Positions 9,301 through 16,870 of a DNA stretch of 28,515 nucleotides are shown here, in pieces (position 1 is the first letter of the stretch; every line of letters starts with the position of its first letter). The notes under the pieces were generated by a model. The model ran no database searches. It was not told the DNA's origin and saw only the letters and a list, made by a program, of their open reading frames with translations. The stretch is from positions 1 through 28,515 of the forward strand of contig UQRS01000021.1 in the NCBI GenBank assembly GCA_900543525.1, read 5' to 3'. The position numbers and the translations under genes are program-made. Source of the DNA: an uncultured Oscillospiraceae bacterium. GTDB lineage: Bacteria; Bacillota; Clostridia; Oscillospirales; Acutalibacteraceae.

Positions 9301-10661
9301 ACCTTGGAGGGAATCGGCATGTGCGGGTTGACAAAGGTGTCAAAGCTCTCCCCCGCCTTGCCGCCGGAATACCGAACCGCGCCGATCTCGGTCAGCCGGT
9401 CATTCTGCGGCGAAAAACCGGTTGTCTCCACATCGAAAACGACGTAATCGCCGTCGATCGGGCCGTCGTCCTCTCCCCGGACGGCGGGCACCAGGTCGTT
9501 GATAAAGTAATCCTCGCAGCCGAAGATAACCTTGAACTCGCCGCCTTCCTTCCGGATGGCGCGCAACTCCTTCATCGCGTCGGGGTAGGCCTGCACCACG
9601 CCGTGATCGGTGATGGCAATCGCCTTGTGCCCCCACTCATAGGCGCGGCGGATCAGCTTGCCGGCCGGTGTTACGCCGTCCATGGCCGACATGTTGGTAT
9701 GGCAGTGCAGCTCGACCCGCTTTTCGGCCGCCTCATCGGTCGGCTTGTAGCAGTCGACCACCGCGATGCTCTGCGGAGTGATTACGTAATCCTTGTCCCA
9801 GCTGTCATAATCGTAGCTGCCCCCAACCAGGATGCAGTCCCCCTTCGACAGTCCGCAGAAAGGCCCGCCGGCGCTGTCGTTGACCAGCGTTTTCAGCGTC
9901 TGGGAGGAGGTGTAGTCGGTGAAGGAGATTTTGACCCGGCCGCGCTTGCCGTCCCGGGTGGGAAGAATCTCCATCTCAAAAATCTCGCCCCAGACGACCA
10001 GGCTGCCAATCTCCGGCGTGACGGCGTCCATGGCGATCGGCTTTCCCTTGATCGGTCGTCCCATAATCGGCCGCGCCGAGTCGAGATAGATCGGCAGTCC
10101 GTCGGTCGGCCGATCGCTGCGCCGTTCGCTTTTCACCTTTTTCTCCGCCGGCTTGGGACGGGGTGCCTCCACCGGGAGAGGCTCGTCCAGATCGGCGGTC
10201 TGTCCCGCAAAGGCCAGCGTAACCTCCTCTCCATAACGGCGGCGCACCTCGGTCGAGAAGGCGGCGGCAAATCCGCAGTTCTGGAGGATTTCCAGCCCGC
10301 CGTATTTCAGCGTCACGGTGAGGCGGCCATCCTCCAGCGCATATTCAGCCCCGTCAAAGTAGCCGTTGATCATCGGCAGAGCGGTCCTTAAGGTTTGAAG
10401 GATTCCCTCCACCGCGTCAACCGAAAAACGGGGCGGTACCACCCGCACCTCAATCTCCGCAGCGTGCAGCTGCAAAGCGGCGGTCAGAGCCGCCCTGCAG
10501 CGGGAGAGGGTCTCCCCCTTCACCGCGGCGGGACAGGTGACCTCCACCCGCATTGTCCGTGCCGCTTTATCCAGATGAAAGGCGGAAATCTCCCCCGCCG
10601 CCAGCTCTCCGGCGTCCGGGGCAGATATGTACGCGCCAAAAAGTTCGGTAAATTTCGCCAT
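6363..10661 (-). CDS. polC: DNA polymerase III alpha subunit, Gram-positive PolC type
   Basis: Replicative DNA polymerase of low-GC Gram-positive bacteria. The 1432-residue length is normal for PolC. In order: N-terminal domain (about 1-190), a charged linker, an OB domain (about 215-300), a PHP domain starting VELHCHTNMS near 315 with AITDHG, an inserted 3'-5' proofreading exonuclease starting VVFDVETTGF near 404 with DEDD residues including DIDT-like DTVVMSRSL and HRACDDA, a zinc-binding segment CPKC...CPEC near 900, and the catalytic palm PDIDLNFSGEYQ near 955. The exonuclease insertion inside PHP distinguishes PolC from DnaE. It lies downstream of ispG, a common clostridial order (B. subtilis has proS there). 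Confidence 0.98.
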   Translation of the reverse strand: MAKFTELFGAYISAPDAGELAAGEISAFHLDKAARTMRVEVTCPAAVKGETLSRCRAALTAALQLHAAEIEVRVVPPRFSVDAVEGILQTLRTALPMINGYFDGAEYALEDGRLTVTLKYGGLEILQNCGFAAAFSTEVRRRYGEEVTLAFAGQTADLDEPLPVEAPRPKPAEKKVKSERRSDRPTDGLPIYLDSARPIMGRPIKGKPIAMDAVTPEIGSLVVWGEIFEMEILPTRDGKRGRVKISFTDYTSSQTLKTLVNDSAGGPFCGLSKGDCILVGGSYDYDSWDKDYVITPQSIAVVDCYKPTDEAAEKRVELHCHTNMSAMDGVTPAGKLIRRAYEWGHKAIAITDHGVVQAYPDAMKELRAIRKEGGEFKVIFGCEDYFINDLVPAVRGEDDGPIDGDYVVFDVETTGFSPQNDRLTEIGAVRYSGGKAGESFDTFVNPHMPIPSKVVELTGITDEMVKTAPDEDVAVRQFLDFCDGAVLVAHNAGFDISFISAACKRCGFDFNPTYIDTVVMSRSLLPNLKNHKLDTVAKALELGDFNHHRACDDAAILAGIFDRLIEQLREDSGCETVQSINTSLAGGDCTKLPRYHQIILVKNMVGLKNLYKLVSKAHLQYFCRPAGSRSPKKPCIPRSELEKLREGLLIGSACEQGELYRAVVNGRPWAELLQIAGFYDFLEIQPLGNNEFMVRNSTVKSEREIMEFNRTILKIGDKLGLPVVATGDVHFLDERAEITRRILMAGQGFPDADQQAPLYLKTTTQMLEEFAYLGKDRAYEVVVTNPNKIADLIDPTVQPVPDGNFPPSIEGSDDILSTTSYARAKEIYGDPLPEIIEKRLEKELGSIIKHGFSVMYVTAQKLVADSEAHGYLVGSRGSVGSSFVATMAGISEVNPMAPHYVCPKCCHSEFFTKGEYGSGFDLPPKNCPECGTELNRDGHDIPFETFLGFDGDKVPDIDLNFSGEYQSHAHKYTEELFGSENVFKAGTIATVAEKTAYGYVRKYADERGIMMNRAEINRLTAALGDAAVKRTTGQHPGGMVVVPRTHEVYDFCPIQHPADDVDSDTVTTHFDFHSIHDTILKLDILGHDVPTIYKYLEEYTGIPVMKVSMSDPEVMSLFGSPAALGVTPEDIDSQTGTFSLPEVGTKFVREMLIDTKPKNFSDLLQVSGLSHGTDVYLGNAKDLIENGTCTISEVIGTRDNIMTYLLHKGVPDKMAFKIMEIVRKGNATKLLTDEHKQTMLEHGVPQWYLDSCMKIKYMFPKAHAAAYMISTLRLGWYKVHYPVEYYAAYFTVRGEDIDGNILIKGRDAVRAKMKEISMKGKDATAKEKSTLAKFEILNEMLARGIEVLPIDLVKSHATKYLVEDGKIRLPFTSLSGVGETAAVSLQEAAATGDFISKEELRMASGVSKTVIDMLSEAGALDFLPDTNQMSLF

Positions 10662-10712
10662 GCTTTATGACCATCCTTTTCACAGGGTTTCTCTGGGTTT
10701 TTGAAGAGGTTT

Positions 10713-10741
10713 ATGATAAATCAATTAAAAATTTTGCTCAA
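10713..10741 (-). promoter_or_regulatory. Sigma-A promoter of polC
   Basis: TTGAGC (10736-10741) and TATCAT (10713-10718) on the minus strand are 17 bp apart in an AT-rich spacer. The predicted start near 10706 gives a leader of about 45 nt. The ribosome site AAAAGGA lies about 12 nt before the polC ATG. polC can therefore be expressed apart from the pyrH-ispG operon upstream. Confidence 0.75.
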
Positions 10742-11085
10742 CCCTACGTCCATCGGGTTCCATGGGCTTGCCCTTGGTCGGTTAGGGAGTGGGGAGCGCC
10801 GTCCGACGAGTAGCTTTTGTTTTTCTGCAAGCTTGTCATCGGTCTCGACCCTTGCCACGCTTTTTTGGAATTTTCTTCATGCCAACGGGCAAGGATCCGA
10901 TGACCTTTTGCAGAGTCCCTATCCGGCGGCGCGGTGGGGAGGGGATCGAAGCCCCCTCCCCTGCGGTCTTTCCCCATTTCTGCCGCGTCAGAAATGGGGT
11001 GCCCGCGCGGCATGAGCGCAAAGGCTTATGGTTGCTTAAAGTTAAAGCTTTTATAATAGCTATATATTTAAGTCACACCTTTACA
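10742..11085. other. Structured intergenic region between ispG and polC, no credible protein gene
   Basis: This stretch has several strong inverted repeats. 10972-10982 pairs perfectly with 10989-10999 (11 bp, 6-nt loop). 10936-10944 pairs perfectly with 10953-10961 (9 bp, GGGGAGGGG, 8-nt loop). A longer imperfect hairpin runs from 10826 to 10913, with GTCATCGG (10835-10842) pairing with 10897-10904, CCTTGCC (10850-10856) with 10888-10894, and CTGCAA with TTGCAG at its ends. Open frames on both strands have odd, low-complexity translations and no ribosome site. The region could be a MITE-like repeat, a structured RNA or a mRNA-end processing region. No U-tract follows the hairpins, so they are not typical intrinsic terminators. 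Confidence 0.55.
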
Positions 11086-12138
11086 CTACATCCGGTCGAT
11101 CTCCGCGATCAGCTCGTCGACCAGCCTTTCCTCCGGCACCTTGCGGATAATCTCCCCCTTTTTGATCAGGAGGCCGCAGCCGTCTCCTCCGGCGATGCCG
11201 ATGTCCGCCTCCTTCGCCTCTCCCGGGCCGTTGACGGCGCAGCCCATCACCGCGACGGTGAGCGGCTTTTTGCAGCCGGCAAGCCGGGTCTCCACCTGCT
11301 TCGCGAGGGAGATCAGGTCGATCTTCGTCCGGCCGCAGGTCGGGCAGGAGACCAGCCGGATCCCATCCTGCCGCAGGCCGACCGCGCGCAGCAAGTCGAG
11401 GGCGGCCGCAACCTCCTTCACCGGGTCATCGGTTAAGGAAACGCGGATGGTGTCCCCGATCCCCGACAGCAGCAAACCGCCGATACCGGCCGCCGAACGG
11501 ATCAGGCCGATACGCTCGGTTCCGGCCTCGGTCACGCCGAGGTGCAGCGGGTAGCGTGTTTGCTCCGCCGCCAGCCGATACGCTTCAAACATGGTCGGCA
11601 CGTCGGAGGATTTCATCGAAATCACGATGTTGTCAAAGTCATATTTTTCCAGCAGTGCCGTGTGATACAGCGCACTTTCCACCAGCGCCTCGGCCGTCGG
11701 GGCGCCATATTTGGCAAGGATGCTCTTTTCAAGAGAGCCGGCGTTGACCCCGATCCGGATGGGGATGTTTTTCTCCCGACAGACGTCGGCCACCGCCTTC
11801 ACCTTTTCTTCTGAGCCGATGTTGCCTGGGTTGATGCGGATTTTATCAATCCCGGCCGCCGCACTCTCCAAAGCGAGGCGGTAGTCAAAATGGATGTCCG
11901 CCACCAGCGGGACGGAGACCGCCTCCTTTAGCTTTGCGATCAGCGGCACCATTTCCTTATCCGGGACGGCGAGACGGATCAGCTCACAGCCTGCCGCCTC
12001 CAGCGCGCGGGCCTGCTCGATATTTCCGGCAAAATCGTGCGCCGGCCGGCAGAGCATCGACTGCACCAGCACCGGCGCGCCGCCGCCGATTACAAAACGG
12101 CGGCCGGTCGCCCGACTGGATATTCTTCGTGTGGACAT
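11086..12138 (-). CDS. ispG: 4-hydroxy-3-methylbut-2-enyl diphosphate synthase (flavodoxin) IspG
   Basis: Reductively opens methylerythritol cyclodiphosphate to HMBPP, the penultimate step of the MEP isoprenoid pathway, using a [4Fe-4S] cluster. The 350-residue short bacterial form has PVLVQSM near the start, PLVADIHFDYRLAL, KIRINPGNIG, VSLTDDPVKEV, and the cluster ligands in SCPTCGRTK and VMGCAVNGPGEAKEADIGIAGG. Start: GGAGG is 9 nt before the ATG at 12138 but touches the ATG at 12147, so 12138 is chosen. With dxr and uppS in the same operon it couples isoprenoid precursor supply to undecaprenyl phosphate synthesis. Confidence 0.96.
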   Translation of the reverse strand: MSTRRISSRATGRRFVIGGGAPVLVQSMLCRPAHDFAGNIEQARALEAAGCELIRLAVPDKEMVPLIAKLKEAVSVPLVADIHFDYRLALESAAAGIDKIRINPGNIGSEEKVKAVADVCREKNIPIRIGVNAGSLEKSILAKYGAPTAEALVESALYHTALLEKYDFDNIVISMKSSDVPTMFEAYRLAAEQTRYPLHLGVTEAGTERIGLIRSAAGIGGLLLSGIGDTIRVSLTDDPVKEVAAALDLLRAVGLRQDGIRLVSCPTCGRTKIDLISLAKQVETRLAGCKKPLTVAVMGCAVNGPGEAKEADIGIAGGDGCGLLIKKGEIIRKVPEERLVDELIAEIDRM

Positions 12139-12193
12139 TGATAGCATCCTCCATTTCCGAAAACGTGCACAGCAAGAGCGCTTTCAATACAGA

Positions 12194-12218
12194 TAGGGTG
12201 GACGAATTGTCCACCCTA
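12194..12218. repeat. Perfect 10-bp hairpin between rseP and ispG
   Basis: TAGGGTGGAC (12194-12203), a 5-nt loop and GTCCACCCTA (12209-12218) form a perfect stem 3 bp after the rseP stop codon. No T-run follows on either strand, so it is more likely an mRNA-stabilising or processing hairpin than an intrinsic terminator. Confidence 0.7.
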
Positions 12219-12221
12219 AAT

Positions 12222-13298
12222 CTACTTGAAAATCAAGCCCCATATATCCTTAAAGGTTACCAGTGCCATAAAAATCATCAGTACCGCGAGCCCGATGCCG
12301 TGCACCAGCCCCTCTTTTTTTGGCGGGATAGGCTTGCGGCGGATCATCTCTATCATAATAAAGAAGAGGCGGCCGCCGTCAAGCGCCGGGATCGGCAGAA
12401 GATTGAAGATCCCCAAATTCACCGTAATCAGGGTGATGATCGGCAAAAACGCGTCCCATCCCAGCTTGGCGGCATTGCCGATGGCAACCGTTACGCCGAC
12501 CGGGCCGGAGACCTGACTGATTCCAAACTTTCCGGTCAGAAGGTCGATCAGCGACCACCAGACCATCCGTCCGTACGAAACGGTCGTTTTGACCGATTGG
12601 GACAAAAAGGTAAAGAAGGTGCGGTCAACCCCCTGTACATAAAAATCGACCGAAACATAGTTGATGCCGTCGCTGTTCTGGGTTGCAAAGGTAACCTCCG
12701 GCAGCTCGACCTTCTCCCCGTTCCGGCGGACAACCATATCCATGCGGCCGTCGTCCGGAATGTTGGTAAAGGTATAGCTGAGGTCGGTTGTGGTCAGCAC
12801 CGTACGGCCGTTCACCGAAAGAATCCGATCCCCGACGGCAAGGCCGCTCTGCGCGCTTGAAGCATCCTCCGCAAAAGAGGCGACCATAGTAGTGGTGTAC
12901 CGCTCCTGCGGCGCCAGAACAATCATCATAATGAGAAAGCCGAACAGGATGTTAAACACCGCGCCGGCCGCCGTGATGATAAAACGGCGCCAGGGCTTTT
13001 TGTTGCAGAAGCCCTTTGGATCGTCGCTCGTTTCATCCTCCCCTTCCATGGCGCAGTAGCCGCCGAAGGGAAGAAGCTTGATGCAGTAGAGTGTCTCCCT
13101 CCCCTGTTTTTTAAGGAGGGTCGGGCCAAACCCGATCGAAAATTCATTGACCCGGACGCCCATTGCCTTGGCCGCGATAAAATGCCCGAACTCATGAATA
13201 AATATCATAATCAGAAAGGCTAAAATCGCCACCAGAATCGGCCAGACATAGCCCCATGCCGCAGCAAAAGAAATCGCCAGCTGCATATCCGTATTCAC
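12222..13298 (-). CDS. rseP: Site-2 intramembrane zinc metalloprotease RseP/RasP
   Basis: Membrane protease that cuts transmembrane segments of anti-sigma factors and leftover signal peptides. The roughly 358-residue protein has an N-terminal membrane helix carrying the zinc motif HEFGH (residues 35-39), then FSIGFGPTLL and LLPFGGYCAMEGED, a second hydrophobic segment, a single PDZ domain with SGLAVGDRILSVNG, and a C-terminal membrane helix with NLLPIPALDGGR near 305, whose Asp is the third zinc ligand. Start is uncertain: GTG at 13298 or ATG at 13286; GGAGG is 3 nt from the first and 15 nt from the second. It sits between dxr and ispG in the usual operon position. Confidence 0.94.
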   Translation of the reverse strand: MNTDMQLAISFAAAWGYVWPILVAILAFLIMIFIHEFGHFIAAKAMGVRVNEFSIGFGPTLLKKQGRETLYCIKLLPFGGYCAMEGEDETSDDPKGFCNKKPWRRFIITAAGAVFNILFGFLIMMIVLAPQERYTTTMVASFAEDASSAQSGLAVGDRILSVNGRTVLTTTDLSYTFTNIPDDGRMDMVVRRNGEKVELPEVTFATQNSDGINYVSVDFYVQGVDRTFFTFLSQSVKTTVSYGRMVWWSLIDLLTGKFGISQVSGPVGVTVAIGNAAKLGWDAFLPIITLITVNLGIFNLLPIPALDGGRLFFIMIEMIRRKPIPPKKEGLVHGIGLAVLMIFMALVTFKDIWGLIFK

Positions 13299-13327
13299 CA
13301 GCCTCCATTTCCTGTAAAGAAAGCCAT

Positions 13328-13343
13328 CGGCCGTTTTCGGCCG
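13328..13343. repeat. GC-rich hairpin between dxr and rseP
   Basis: CGGCCG (13328-13333), TTTT loop, CGGCCG (13338-13343). It lies in the 51-bp gap between dxr and rseP. There is no T-run on the coding (minus) side, so read-through is expected. Confidence 0.5.
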
Positions 13344-13349
13344 GACGTT

Positions 13350-14504
13350 TTACCGCCGGGAGGAATATCCCATCACAAACTCCCGCGCGGCCCGGTCAGC
13401 CTCAAACACGGCCTCGACCGAGGAGACCGGCGCGGCCACCTGCCGCTCGGCAGCGGCGGATACCAGCTCTCCGATTTCCAAAAAGCCGATCTCTCCCGAA
13501 AGAAAACGCGCCACGGCCGCTTCGTTCGCGCCGTTGGCCGCCGCCGGAACAAGTCCGCCGCGCCCGATCGCCTTCAGGCAGGTCGGCAGGCAGGCAAAAG
13601 TCTCCATATCCGGCGCGAAAAAGGTCAGCTTGCCGAGCGCCGTCAGCGACAAGCGCTGTTCGTCGACCGGACAGCGCTCCGGAAAAGTCAGCGCGTAGGA
13701 GATCGGCAGCTTCATATCGGGGAGGCCGAGCTGCGCGATCACCGCACCATCATCATACTCAACCGCCGAGTGAATTATGCTTTCCCTATGGACGATAATC
13801 TCGATTTTTTCGGGCGGCAGAGCGAAAAGGTGCACCGCCTCAATTACCTCCAGCCCCTTGTTCATCAGGGTGGCGCTGTCAATGGTGATCTTCGCCCCCA
13901 TGCTCCAGTTGGGATGACGAAGCGCCTCTTTTGGAGTGACCTTCTCCAGCTCGGCGCGCGTCCGGCCGAAGAAAGGACCGCCGGACGCCGTCAGGAGAAT
14001 TTTTGCCGCCCTCTGGTGCGGCGGCGCGCCCTGCAGACACTGAAAAATGGCCGAATGCTCGCTGTCCACCGGAAGAATCCGCACGCCCTTTTCCCGCGCA
14101 CTTCGCACAACCAGCTCTCCCCCGGTCACGAGGCTTTCCTTGTTCGCCAGGGCGAGGGTTTTCCCCGCCTCGATCGCGGCCAGCGTCGCGCGCAGACCGG
14201 CGATGCCGACCACGGCGTTGAGGACGGTATCGGCCGCAGGCTCCTGCGCGGCAGCGAGAATTCCCGCCTCTCCCGAAAGCACTTTGGTGGAGGTGTCGGC
14301 CACCGCGACGGAAAGCTTCCGGGCAGCCTCTTCATCGAACACGGCGGCAACGGCCGGATGAAACTCACGGATCTGGGCTTCTAAAAGGTCGATGTTCCGG
14401 CCGGCCGCCAGAGCGCTGACCCGTATCCCGCGGGCCCTGGCAACCTCCAGCGTCTGCCGGCCGATCGAGCCGGTCGAACCGAGGAGGGATAGCGTTCTGG
14501 TCAT
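13350..14504 (-). CDS. dxr: 1-deoxy-D-xylulose-5-phosphate reductoisomerase Dxr
   Basis: NADPH-dependent rearrangement of DXP to MEP, the committing step of the MEP pathway. The 384-residue protein starts MTRTLSLLGSTGSIGRQTL (NADPH-binding GxTGxIG), and then has LANKESLVTGGEL, the metal-binding VDSEHSAIFQCL, LTASGGPF, HPNWSMGAKITIDSATLMNKGLE and AQLGLPDMKLPISYAL, all hallmarks of the family. Start: a TTG at 14549 would add 15 residues, but an AAAGGA site lies 10 nt before the ATG at 14504, which also puts the nucleotide-binding motif at the expected position. It follows cdsA by 48 bp. Confidence 0.96.
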   Translation of the reverse strand: MTRTLSLLGSTGSIGRQTLEVARARGIRVSALAAGRNIDLLEAQIREFHPAVAAVFDEEAARKLSVAVADTSTKVLSGEAGILAAAQEPAADTVLNAVVGIAGLRATLAAIEAGKTLALANKESLVTGGELVVRSAREKGVRILPVDSEHSAIFQCLQGAPPHQRAAKILLTASGGPFFGRTRAELEKVTPKEALRHPNWSMGAKITIDSATLMNKGLEVIEAVHLFALPPEKIEIIVHRESIIHSAVEYDDGAVIAQLGLPDMKLPISYALTFPERCPVDEQRLSLTALGKLTFFAPDMETFACLPTCLKAIGRGGLVPAAANGANEAAVARFLSGEIGFLEIGELVSAAAERQVAAPVSSVEAVFEADRAAREFVMGYSSRR

Positions 14505-14522
14505 ACTGCGACCGTCCTTTCT

Positions 14523-14544
14523 GCCGCAAGCAGCGGCGTTTTTT
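14523..14544 (+). terminator. Plus-oriented hairpin with T-run at the cdsA-dxr junction
   Basis: GCCGC (14523-14527), 5-nt loop, GCGGC (14533-14537), then G and six Ts (14539-14544) on the plus strand. All genes around it are on the minus strand, so as an intrinsic terminator it would stop antisense transcripts. The stem is short (5 bp). Confidence 0.4.
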
Positions 14545-14552
14545 AACAAAAA

Positions 14553-15359
14553 TCAGTGATTGAATTCGAGCGTTACATAAACAAGCGGCATAATGACCAG
14601 CAGGCTGTCAAAGCGATCCATGACGCCGCCGTGCCCCGGCATGATATTGCCGAAATCCTTGAGGCCGGCCGACCGCTTGAGGTAGGAGGCCGTCAAATCT
14701 CCGATAATGCCAACCACCGAGAGCAGCGCGGTAAAGAGGATCAGGCGGAGCATGGACCCCTCCCAGCTGGGATCGAACACGCGCGGATAAATCAAAACCA
14801 GAAGAACCGTGACAACAATGCTGGAGAGGACGCCGCCGATTGCCCCCTCGATGGTTTTGTGCGGGCTGATCTTCGGCGCCAGCTTATGTTTTCCGAAGAC
14901 GCTGCCGATGAAATAGGCGCCGGCGTCCGAAATCCAGGCGCAGTTCAGCGCAAACATCAGGAAAAACAGGCCGTGCTTTTGGTGCGCGACCAGCGAAAAG
15001 CAGGAAAACGCATAGGACAGCAGCATCGACATGGTAAAGGTAAACGCAACCTCCTGCGGCTGGACAACCTCATGCTTAATCAGGGTCGCGATGAAGAGAA
15101 TCATGACGTACACAACATTCAGCGAGTTGATGTCCACCGGGATGTAGCCCATGTAAATAAAAGGAGCGATCACGGTATAAACAGCCGAAATGCCGACGAG
15201 CGGCAGATATTTTACATATTTGGTCACATATAAAACTTCATACAACGCAACAACGTTAAACAGGATAACCGCCACGTCAAACACCAGCGTATCCAGTAAA
15301 AAGAGCAGCACCGCAAGCAGCGTCAGGCCGATTGCTGCGGTTATCAGTCGTTTTTTCAT
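14553..15359 (-). CDS. cdsA: Phosphatidate cytidylyltransferase CdsA
   Basis: Integral membrane enzyme that makes CDP-diacylglycerol from CTP and phosphatidic acid, the branch point for phospholipids. The 268-residue protein is hydrophobic throughout with about seven or eight membrane segments, and ends in the CDS signature: SYLKRSAGLKDFGNIMPGHGGVMDRFDS, present here in two consecutive pieces with the KR, KD, HGG and DRFD residues. Start: the ATG at 15359 has AGGTGG 8 nt upstream, while a GTG at 15371 lies within that site, so the ATG is right. It follows uppS in the standard pyrH-frr-uppS-cdsA order. Confidence 0.95.
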   Translation of the reverse strand: MKKRLITAAIGLTLLAVLLFLLDTLVFDVAVILFNVVALYEVLYVTKYVKYLPLVGISAVYTVIAPFIYMGYIPVDINSLNVVYVMILFIATLIKHEVVQPQEVAFTFTMSMLLSYAFSCFSLVAHQKHGLFFLMFALNCAWISDAGAYFIGSVFGKHKLAPKISPHKTIEGAIGGVLSSIVVTVLLVLIYPRVFDPSWEGSMLRLILFTALLSVVGIIGDLTASYLKRSAGLKDFGNIMPGHGGVMDRFDSLLVIMPLVYVTLEFNH

Positions 15360-15421
15360 ACAAATTCCCACCTGTCCATAGAAATTCCAGCTGTTCCAAA
15401 GTCAAAGCAAATACGCCCGCC

Positions 15422-15461
15422 AAAAAAAGGCCGTCCTCCCGAAAAAAGCAGACCGGCGGCC
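15422..15461 (-). terminator. Possible weak internal terminator between uppS and cdsA
   Basis: On the minus strand GGCCG (rc of 15457-15461) pairs with CGGCC (rc of 15429-15433), followed directly by seven Ts (15422-15428). The 23-nt interval between the arms is long and only partly paired, so strength is doubtful. If active it would reduce cdsA and downstream transcription relative to uppS. Confidence 0.4.
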
Positions 15462-15470
15462 GACTCGGAT

Positions 15471-16205
15471 TTACTCCGAAGCGCCGAAGCGGCGATTGCG
15501 CCGACCAAAGGCGGCGATCGCCTCCTCCAGATGCCGGGGCTTAAAATCGGGCCAGAGTATGTCGGAAAACCACAGCTCGGCATAGGCCGACTGCCAGATC
15601 AGATAGTTGGAGAGGCGCAGCTCCCCGCTCGGCCGGATGATGAGGTCTGGATCCGGCTGACCCGCCGTATACAGATGGTCGGAAATCATCTTCTCATCAA
15701 TCTCCTCCGGAAGAAGCGTTCCGGCCTTCACCATATCGGCCAGCTGCCGCGTCGCCCAAACCAGCTCATCCCGGCCGCCGTAATTGACGGCGATGTTCAG
15801 CCGCAGTCCCGTGGCGTCGGCCGAGTTCTCCTCCGCGTCACGCATCAGCTCAATAATATCGTCATCCAAGGCGGAGATATCCCCGATAAATTTGACCAGA
15901 ATATTCTCGTCCTTGAAATTTTTTGCGTCCTTTAAATAATCCCGCAGGATGTTCATGATGTTGTCAACCTCATCCTTCGGGCGCTTCCAGTTTTCGGTGG
16001 AAAAGGCATATACTGTAAGATAGTGTAACCCGATTTTGTTGCAATACCGTGCAATTTCCTTGAAATTTTTGCTTCCGGCGGCGTGACCGGCCGACCGGGG
16101 CAGAGACCGTTTTTTCGCCCAGCGGCCGTTGCCATCCATGATGATGGCAATATGCTCGGGCAGCGTTCGCTGGCCGGTATGTTTTTTCGTTTGGAAAATA
16201 GGCAA
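15471..16205 (-). CDS. uppS: Isoprenyl transferase / undecaprenyl diphosphate synthase UppS
   Basis: cis-prenyltransferase that extends FPP with IPP to make the C55 lipid carrier for cell-wall synthesis. The 244-residue protein has LPEHIAIIMDGNGRWAKKR with the catalytic Asp of MDGNGRW, AGHAAGSK, TVYAFSTENWKRP, LNIAVNYGGRDELVWA, and the pyrophosphate-binding RPSGELRLSNYLIWQSAYAE. Start: TTG at 16205, the only plausible initiator, because a TGA is in frame four codons upstream of it... and the next in-frame Met is the catalytic MDG. The ribosome site is weak (GAGAG about 11 nt upstream), which suggests low or regulated initiation. Confidence 0.95.
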   Translation of the reverse strand: MPIFQTKKHTGQRTLPEHIAIIMDGNGRWAKKRSLPRSAGHAAGSKNFKEIARYCNKIGLHYLTVYAFSTENWKRPKDEVDNIMNILRDYLKDAKNFKDENILVKFIGDISALDDDIIELMRDAEENSADATGLRLNIAVNYGGRDELVWATRQLADMVKAGTLLPEEIDEKMISDHLYTAGQPDPDLIIRPSGELRLSNYLIWQSAYAELWFSDILWPDFKPRHLEEAIAAFGRRNRRFGASE

Positions 16206-16233
16206 GCTAAATCACACTCTCAAAAATCAGTTT

Positions 16234-16272
16234 TAGGAGCGGCCGGAACCTGCCGACCGCTCCTATTTTTTT
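16234..16272 (+). terminator. Strong hairpin with plus-strand T-run in the frr-uppS gap
   Basis: TAGGAGCGG (16234-16242) pairs with CCGCTCCTA (16257-16265), with an inner CGG/CCG pairing, followed on the plus strand by seven Ts (16266-16272). On the minus strand the stem is followed by AAAACTG and has no U-tract. As a terminator it therefore points against the operon and would block antisense transcription. Confidence 0.6.
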
Positions 16273-16300
16273 AAAAAGACCGGGTTCGTAAAAGACGAGG

Positions 16301-16855
16301 TTAGATTTCCAGAATCTCTTTTTCCTTTTTCGCGGTCAGCTCGTCAATTTCTTTGGTGAACTTGTCGGTGATATTCTGCACTTTTTTCTCGCACTCGGCC
16401 AGATCATCCTCGGTGATTTCCGAATTTTTCTTCATGGCCTTGAACTTTTCGATTGCGTCCCGGCGAACCGAGCGAAGCGCAACCTTCCCATCCTCCGCCA
16501 TGGCGCGCACCTCTTTGACCAGCTCCTTGCGGCGCTCCTCGGTCAGCGGCGGGAAAATCAGGCGGATCACCTTGCCGTCATTCTGCGGATTGATGCCGAT
16601 GTCAGAGGACTGAATCGCCTTTTCAATCGCTTTAAGCGTGGTCGCGTCCCAGGGCGCGATCTGCAGGGTTCTCCCCTCCGGCACCGAGACGGCCGCCATC
16701 TGATTGATCGGGGTCGCCACGCCGTAATAATCCACCGTGATTTTGTCCAGCACATTCGGCGTGGCGCGTCCGGCACGAACCGAGCCAAACTCCCGGTTCA
16801 GGGAGGCCAGGGTTTTATCCATCTTGCTTTCGGTTGTGTTCAGCAGTTCTTTCAT
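16301..16855 (-). CDS. frr: Ribosome recycling factor Frr
   Basis: With EF-G it splits post-termination ribosomes. The 184-residue protein is of standard RRF length and has the family landmarks: the N-terminal MDKTLASLNREFGSVRAGRATPNVLDKI, VDYYGVATPINQMA, VPEGRTLQIAPWD, IGINPQNDGKVIRLIFPPLTEERRKEL, and the C-terminal helix ending in repeated KEIDELTAKKEKEILEI. GGAGGAAAT lies 7-11 nt before the ATG. It follows pyrH by 15 bp, which strongly suggests one transcript. Confidence 0.97.
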   Translation of the reverse strand: MKELLNTTESKMDKTLASLNREFGSVRAGRATPNVLDKITVDYYGVATPINQMAAVSVPEGRTLQIAPWDATTLKAIEKAIQSSDIGINPQNDGKVIRLIFPPLTEERRKELVKEVRAMAEDGKVALRSVRRDAIEKFKAMKKNSEITEDDLAECEKKVQNITDKFTKEIDELTAKKEKEILEI

Positions 16856-16870
16856 AAAAATTATTTCCTC

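Noticed and set aside
6594..10391. Very long plus-strand open frame (over 1200 codons) antisense to polC
   Set aside because: Its translation has no recognisable domain and mirrors the codon bias of polC on the other strand; long antisense frames are common in GC-rich genes.
10744..11013. Small open frames in the ispG-polC gap
   Set aside because: No ribosome sites, compositionally odd translations, and the sequence is dominated by inverted repeats.
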